Assembly (NCBI GenBank): GCA_945862475.1
Contig: CAMAYW010000118.1
Span: 1-7,252 of the forward strand
Direction: 5' to 3'
Source: Bacteriovorax stolpii
Lineage (GTDB): Bacteria; Bdellovibrionota; Bacteriovoracia; Bacteriovoracales; Bacteriovoracaceae
DNA: 7,252 nt
The position numbers and the translations under genes are program-made. Of the stretch, positions 5,314 to 7,252 are shown piece by piece. Within the stretch, counting starts at the first letter, position 1; the number at the start of each line of letters is the position of its first letter. The notes below the pieces were generated by a model. The model saw only the letters and a program-made list of their open reading frames with translations, had not been told where the DNA came from and searched no databases.

Positions 5314-6427
5314 TTGTCTCATTATTGCCGGTGAAAAATCTGGTGAAGAGCATGCACTCACTTTTTTTCCAGAGCTAGTGAAGCTCTGTCCGGAAACATC
5401 GTTCTATGGTGTTGGGGGAGATGACTTAAAGTCCCATGGTATGGAACTCTTTTATCATTTGAAAGATTTTTCTAGTATGGGATTTTCAGAAGTGATTGGG
5501 AAAATACCATTCTATCTTAATGCATTAAAAAAAATTGAAAATGAAGTGATTAAGCGAGGGACTAAAACAGCGATATTGATTGATTTTCAAGATTTCAACA
5601 TGAGGTTAGCTGAAAAGTTAAAGAAAAGAGGAGTGAAAGTTCTCTATTATGTGGCCCCGCAGGCATGGGTTTGGAAACCGAATAGGGCCGCTTCTCTTGC
5701 AAAAAATGTTCATACTCTTTTTACCATCTTACCTTTTGAAAAAGATTGGTTTTCAAAAAGAGGGGTAAAACAAATCAGATCGATCCCTCATCCCCTTATG
5801 TTAACTTATGGGGATCAGTTAAAAGCTCTTTCAGAGAAGTCTTTTCAGTCATGGGGAGAAACATTGAAAATTCTCCTTCTTCCGGGATCTCGAAAATTTG
5901 AAGTTTATAGTCTTCTCCCTGAGTTTATTAAAACGATCAAAATTCTGAAGCAAACGATGAAAATTGAAGTTCATCTTGTGAAAGTAGGTCATATTAATCA
6001 TGATTTTTATGATTTATTTAAAAGTGATATCGACGTTTGGTATGAATCGGATGCTCTTACGGAGGCAATGCTTCAAACACATTTTGCCCTCGCAGCAAGT
6101 GGCACAGTCACATTGAGCACCGGTCTTTTTGAACTTCCTACCATCGTTTGTTATCGTGCCAGTCTTTTAAATGAATTTATTTTTAATAATTTTATTAAAT
6201 ATCAAGGACCTATTTCTCTTACTAATATCATCCACAATCAGATGGTATTTCCAGAATTTGTTCAAACGAATGTTGATCCTGCGACACTTGCGAATGTAAT
6301 TAGGACTTGGACAAAAAATGAAAAGCTTTATAATGAATTAAAGATAAAGTTGAGTAAAACAAAAAATCTTCTCTCTGGAGAGGACTTTTCTGTTCCTCAC
6401 TACATGTCACAGGTCATTCATGAGTGA
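5306..6427 (+). CDS. lpxB: LpxB, lipid A disaccharide synthase
   Basis: LpxB joins lipid X to UDP-2,3-diacylglucosamine, forming the beta-1,6 disaccharide of lipid A, as a peripheral GT-B (GT19) glycosyltransferase at the inner membrane. The length of 373 residues matches the family (E. coli 382). Motifs in order are AGEKSG at 8-13, IDFQDFN at 92-98 (Asp93 matches E. coli Asp98), VAPQAWVWK at 116-124, LPFEK at 142-146, LPGSR at 192-196 (Arg196 matches E. coli Arg201), ASGT at 264-267 and SLTN at 304-307, where SLPN is common. The Glu that usually follows ASGT by four residues is Ser271 here. The start is a TTG that overlaps the upstream gene by 8 bases; no ATG is available near the N-terminal AGEKSG strand, and starting later would destroy it. 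The stop overlaps lpxK by 8 bases. Translation is therefore probably coupled on both sides. Confidence 0.96.
   Translation: MNSCLIIAGEKSGEEHALTFFPELVKLCPETSFYGVGGDDLKSHGMELFYHLKDFSSMGFSEVIGKIPFYLNALKKIENEVIKRGTKTAILIDFQDFNMRLAEKLKKRGVKVLYYVAPQAWVWKPNRAASLAKNVHTLFTILPFEKDWFSKRGVKQIRSIPHPLMLTYGDQLKALSEKSFQSWGETLKILLLPGSRKFEVYSLLPEFIKTIKILKQTMKIEVHLVKVGHINHDFYDLFKSDIDVWYESDALTEAMLQTHFALAASGTVTLSTGLFELPTIVCYRASLLNEFIFNNFIKYQGPISLTNIIHNQMVFPEFVQTNVDPATLANVIRTWTKNEKLYNELKIKLSKTKNLLSGEDFSVPHYMSQVIHE
5370..5388 (+). repeat. Short inverted repeat inside early lpxB
   Basis: CAGAGCT at 5370-5376 pairs perfectly with AGCTCTG at 5382-5388 around a 5-base loop. A 7-bp stem of this kind is expected a few times by chance in a window this long. 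It is listed only because it sits about 64 bases after a start codon, as do the stronger hairpins in lpxD and lpxK. Confidence 0.3.
6411..6414 (+). promoter_or_regulatory. Shine-Dalgarno for lpxK inside the lpxB 3' end
   Basis: AGGT lies 5-6 bases before the lpxK ATG at 6420, within lpxB coding sequence. It supports that start and coupled translation. Confidence 0.6.
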
Positions 6428-7252
6428 TTCACGAGCAAAAAATAAAGTCTTAATAAAGTCCTTTCTTAAGGGTGCAGCTTTCACACCCTTAAGTTTCGTA
6501 TGGGAATGGGTTTATCGTGTTCGAAGATCATTCTATGAGTACGGAGTTTTAAAAAAGAAGACCTTCAAAGTTCCTGTTATTTCTGTAGGGAATTTATCTT
6601 TTGGTGGTACCGGAAAAACGCCAACAATTGTTTGGCTCGCTGATTGGCTGATTGAAAAAGGATTGACTCCAGTGGTCTTAACGAGAGGCTATAAGGGTCA
6701 ACTTGAGCACTCTTCTGGTCTACTAAAATCGGGACAAAAGTTTCGTCTCAATCCTTTTGATTACGGTGATGAACCCTTAATGATTTCAAATAAAATGAAA
6801 AAGGGTGCTGTCATTGTTGGGAAAAATAGATCAGAAAATTTGTTAAAATATTTTTCAGAAGTAAAACCTGATGTCGTTTTACTTGATGACGGTTTTCAGC
6901 ATCTACAGATCTATCGCTCTTATAATATTGTTCTTTTCGACGCTACGATGCCCCTTAATCTTTATAAAGTGGCACCACTTGGATATTTAAGAGAAGGGAT
7001 GTCTGCACTTAAAGATGCAGACGCTATTGTGATCTCTAGGGCCGATATGGTGACCAAGGAAAAAAAAGATAAACTCATTGCGACGCTCACTGAGCATTTT
7101 CATCATCGACCTCCCATTGCTTTAACTCGATATCAGCCACTGGGTGTTTATGATGTTTATGATAAATATATTTTCTCCATTCACGAACTTAAAGGATTAA
7201 AGGCGATTGCGGTAACGGCCATTGCTTCCCCAGAATCCTTTTATAGTTATCT
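6420..7252 (+). CDS. lpxK: LpxK, tetraacyldisaccharide 4'-kinase (3' end outside window)
   Basis: LpxK phosphorylates the 4'-position of the lipid A disaccharide with ATP at the inner membrane, giving lipid IVA. The frame is open from ATG 6420 to the window edge: 277 full codons of a family usually about 325-350 long. The N-terminal ~45 residues are hydrophobic/basic, as expected for membrane association. Then come SVGNLSFGGTGKTP with the Walker A (P-loop) residues Gly62-Thr67 including Lys66, the TRGYKG motif at 88-93, GDEP at 116-119, LDDGFQH at 155-161, and LREGMSALKDADAIVISR at about 190-207. AVTAIASPESF near the visible end matches the family's G-I-x-x-P-x-x-F motif, with Ala for Gly. 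The gene overlaps lpxB by 8 bases (ATGAGTGA) and follows it directly. A perfect 10-bp hairpin lies in codons 16-25. Confidence 0.96.
   Translation, partial: MSDSRAKNKVLIKSFLKGAAFTPLSFVWEWVYRVRRSFYEYGVLKKKTFKVPVISVGNLSFGGTGKTPTIVWLADWLIEKGLTPVVLTRGYKGQLEHSSGLLKSGQKFRLNPFDYGDEPLMISNKMKKGAVIVGKNRSENLLKYFSEVKPDVVLLDDGFQHLQIYRSYNIVLFDATMPLNLYKVAPLGYLREGMSALKDADAIVISRADMVTKEKKDKLIATLTEHFHHRPPIALTRYQPLGVYDVYDKYIFSIHELKGLKAIAVTAIASPESFYSY
6465..6493 (+). repeat. Perfect inverted repeat inside early lpxK
   Basis: CTTAAGGGTG at 6465-6474 is the exact reverse complement of CACCCTTAAG at 6484-6493, with a 9-base loop. The hairpin begins 45 bases after the lpxK start codon. It is followed by only three T, so a terminator is unlikely. 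A perfect 10-bp stem with a short loop has a low chance expectation here. It may be an RNA structure or protein site, or coincidence; the sequence alone does not say. Confidence 0.65.

Noticed and set aside
6465..6500. Intrinsic terminator at the lpxK hairpin
   Set aside because: The stem is followed by TTTCG rather than a run of T, and it is inside a gene that continues intact for hundreds of bases.

Overview
The window is an AT-rich stretch of a Gram-negative (LPS-making) bacterial chromosome. It carries eight genes, all on the + strand, packed head to tail with gaps of at most 33 bases and two 8-base overlaps. The order is bamA (3' part), ompH/skp, lpxD, fabZ, lpxA, a Gfo/Idh/MocA-family oxidoreductase, lpxB, lpxK (5' part). 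The bamA-skp-lpxD-fabZ-lpxA-lpxB core is the classic proteobacterial envelope-biogenesis cluster. The AT-rich composition, the divergent proteins and the oxidoreductase between lpxA and lpxB suggest a deltaproteobacterium-like or Bdellovibrionota (Bacteriovorax-like) organism. That placement is an inference; nothing here fixes the taxon.

Layout: 2-1420 is the end of BamA (POTRA4 tail, POTRA5, beta-barrel). 1454-1963 is the periplasmic chaperone OmpH/Skp. 1982-3028 LpxD, 3031-3531 FabZ and 3542-4345 LpxA are the acyltransferase/acyl-ACP block. 4348-5313 is the NAD(P)-dependent oxidoreductase. 5306-6427 is LpxB, and 6420 to the window end is LpxK, cut off at 277 codons. No promoter, terminator, RNA gene, mobile element or CRISPR is visible. 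No gene-free stretch exceeds 33 bases, so this looks like the inside of one operon.

How the genes work together: FabZ feeds fatty-acid elongation, which supplies the 3-hydroxyacyl-ACP used by LpxA and LpxD. LpxA, LpxD, LpxB and LpxK are steps of the Raetz lipid A pathway. BamA and Skp handle outer-membrane proteins, so lipid A and OMP assembly are co-expressed. LpxC and the UDP-diacylglucosamine pyrophosphatase (LpxH/LpxI/LpxG) are not in the window.

The most interesting point is the oxidoreductase. It resembles GnnA, which oxidises the 3-position of UDP-GlcNAc so that GnnB can aminate it, giving lipid A with 2,3-diamino sugar and amide-linked acyl chains. No gnnB-like aminotransferase is present. 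The neighbouring LpxA carries active-site changes (Ser for E. coli Lys76, Ser for His160) that fit an altered substrate, and LpxB and LpxD each lack one commonly conserved residue. Two perfect 10-11 bp stem-loops lie just inside lpxD and lpxK and are not explained by the coding annotation.
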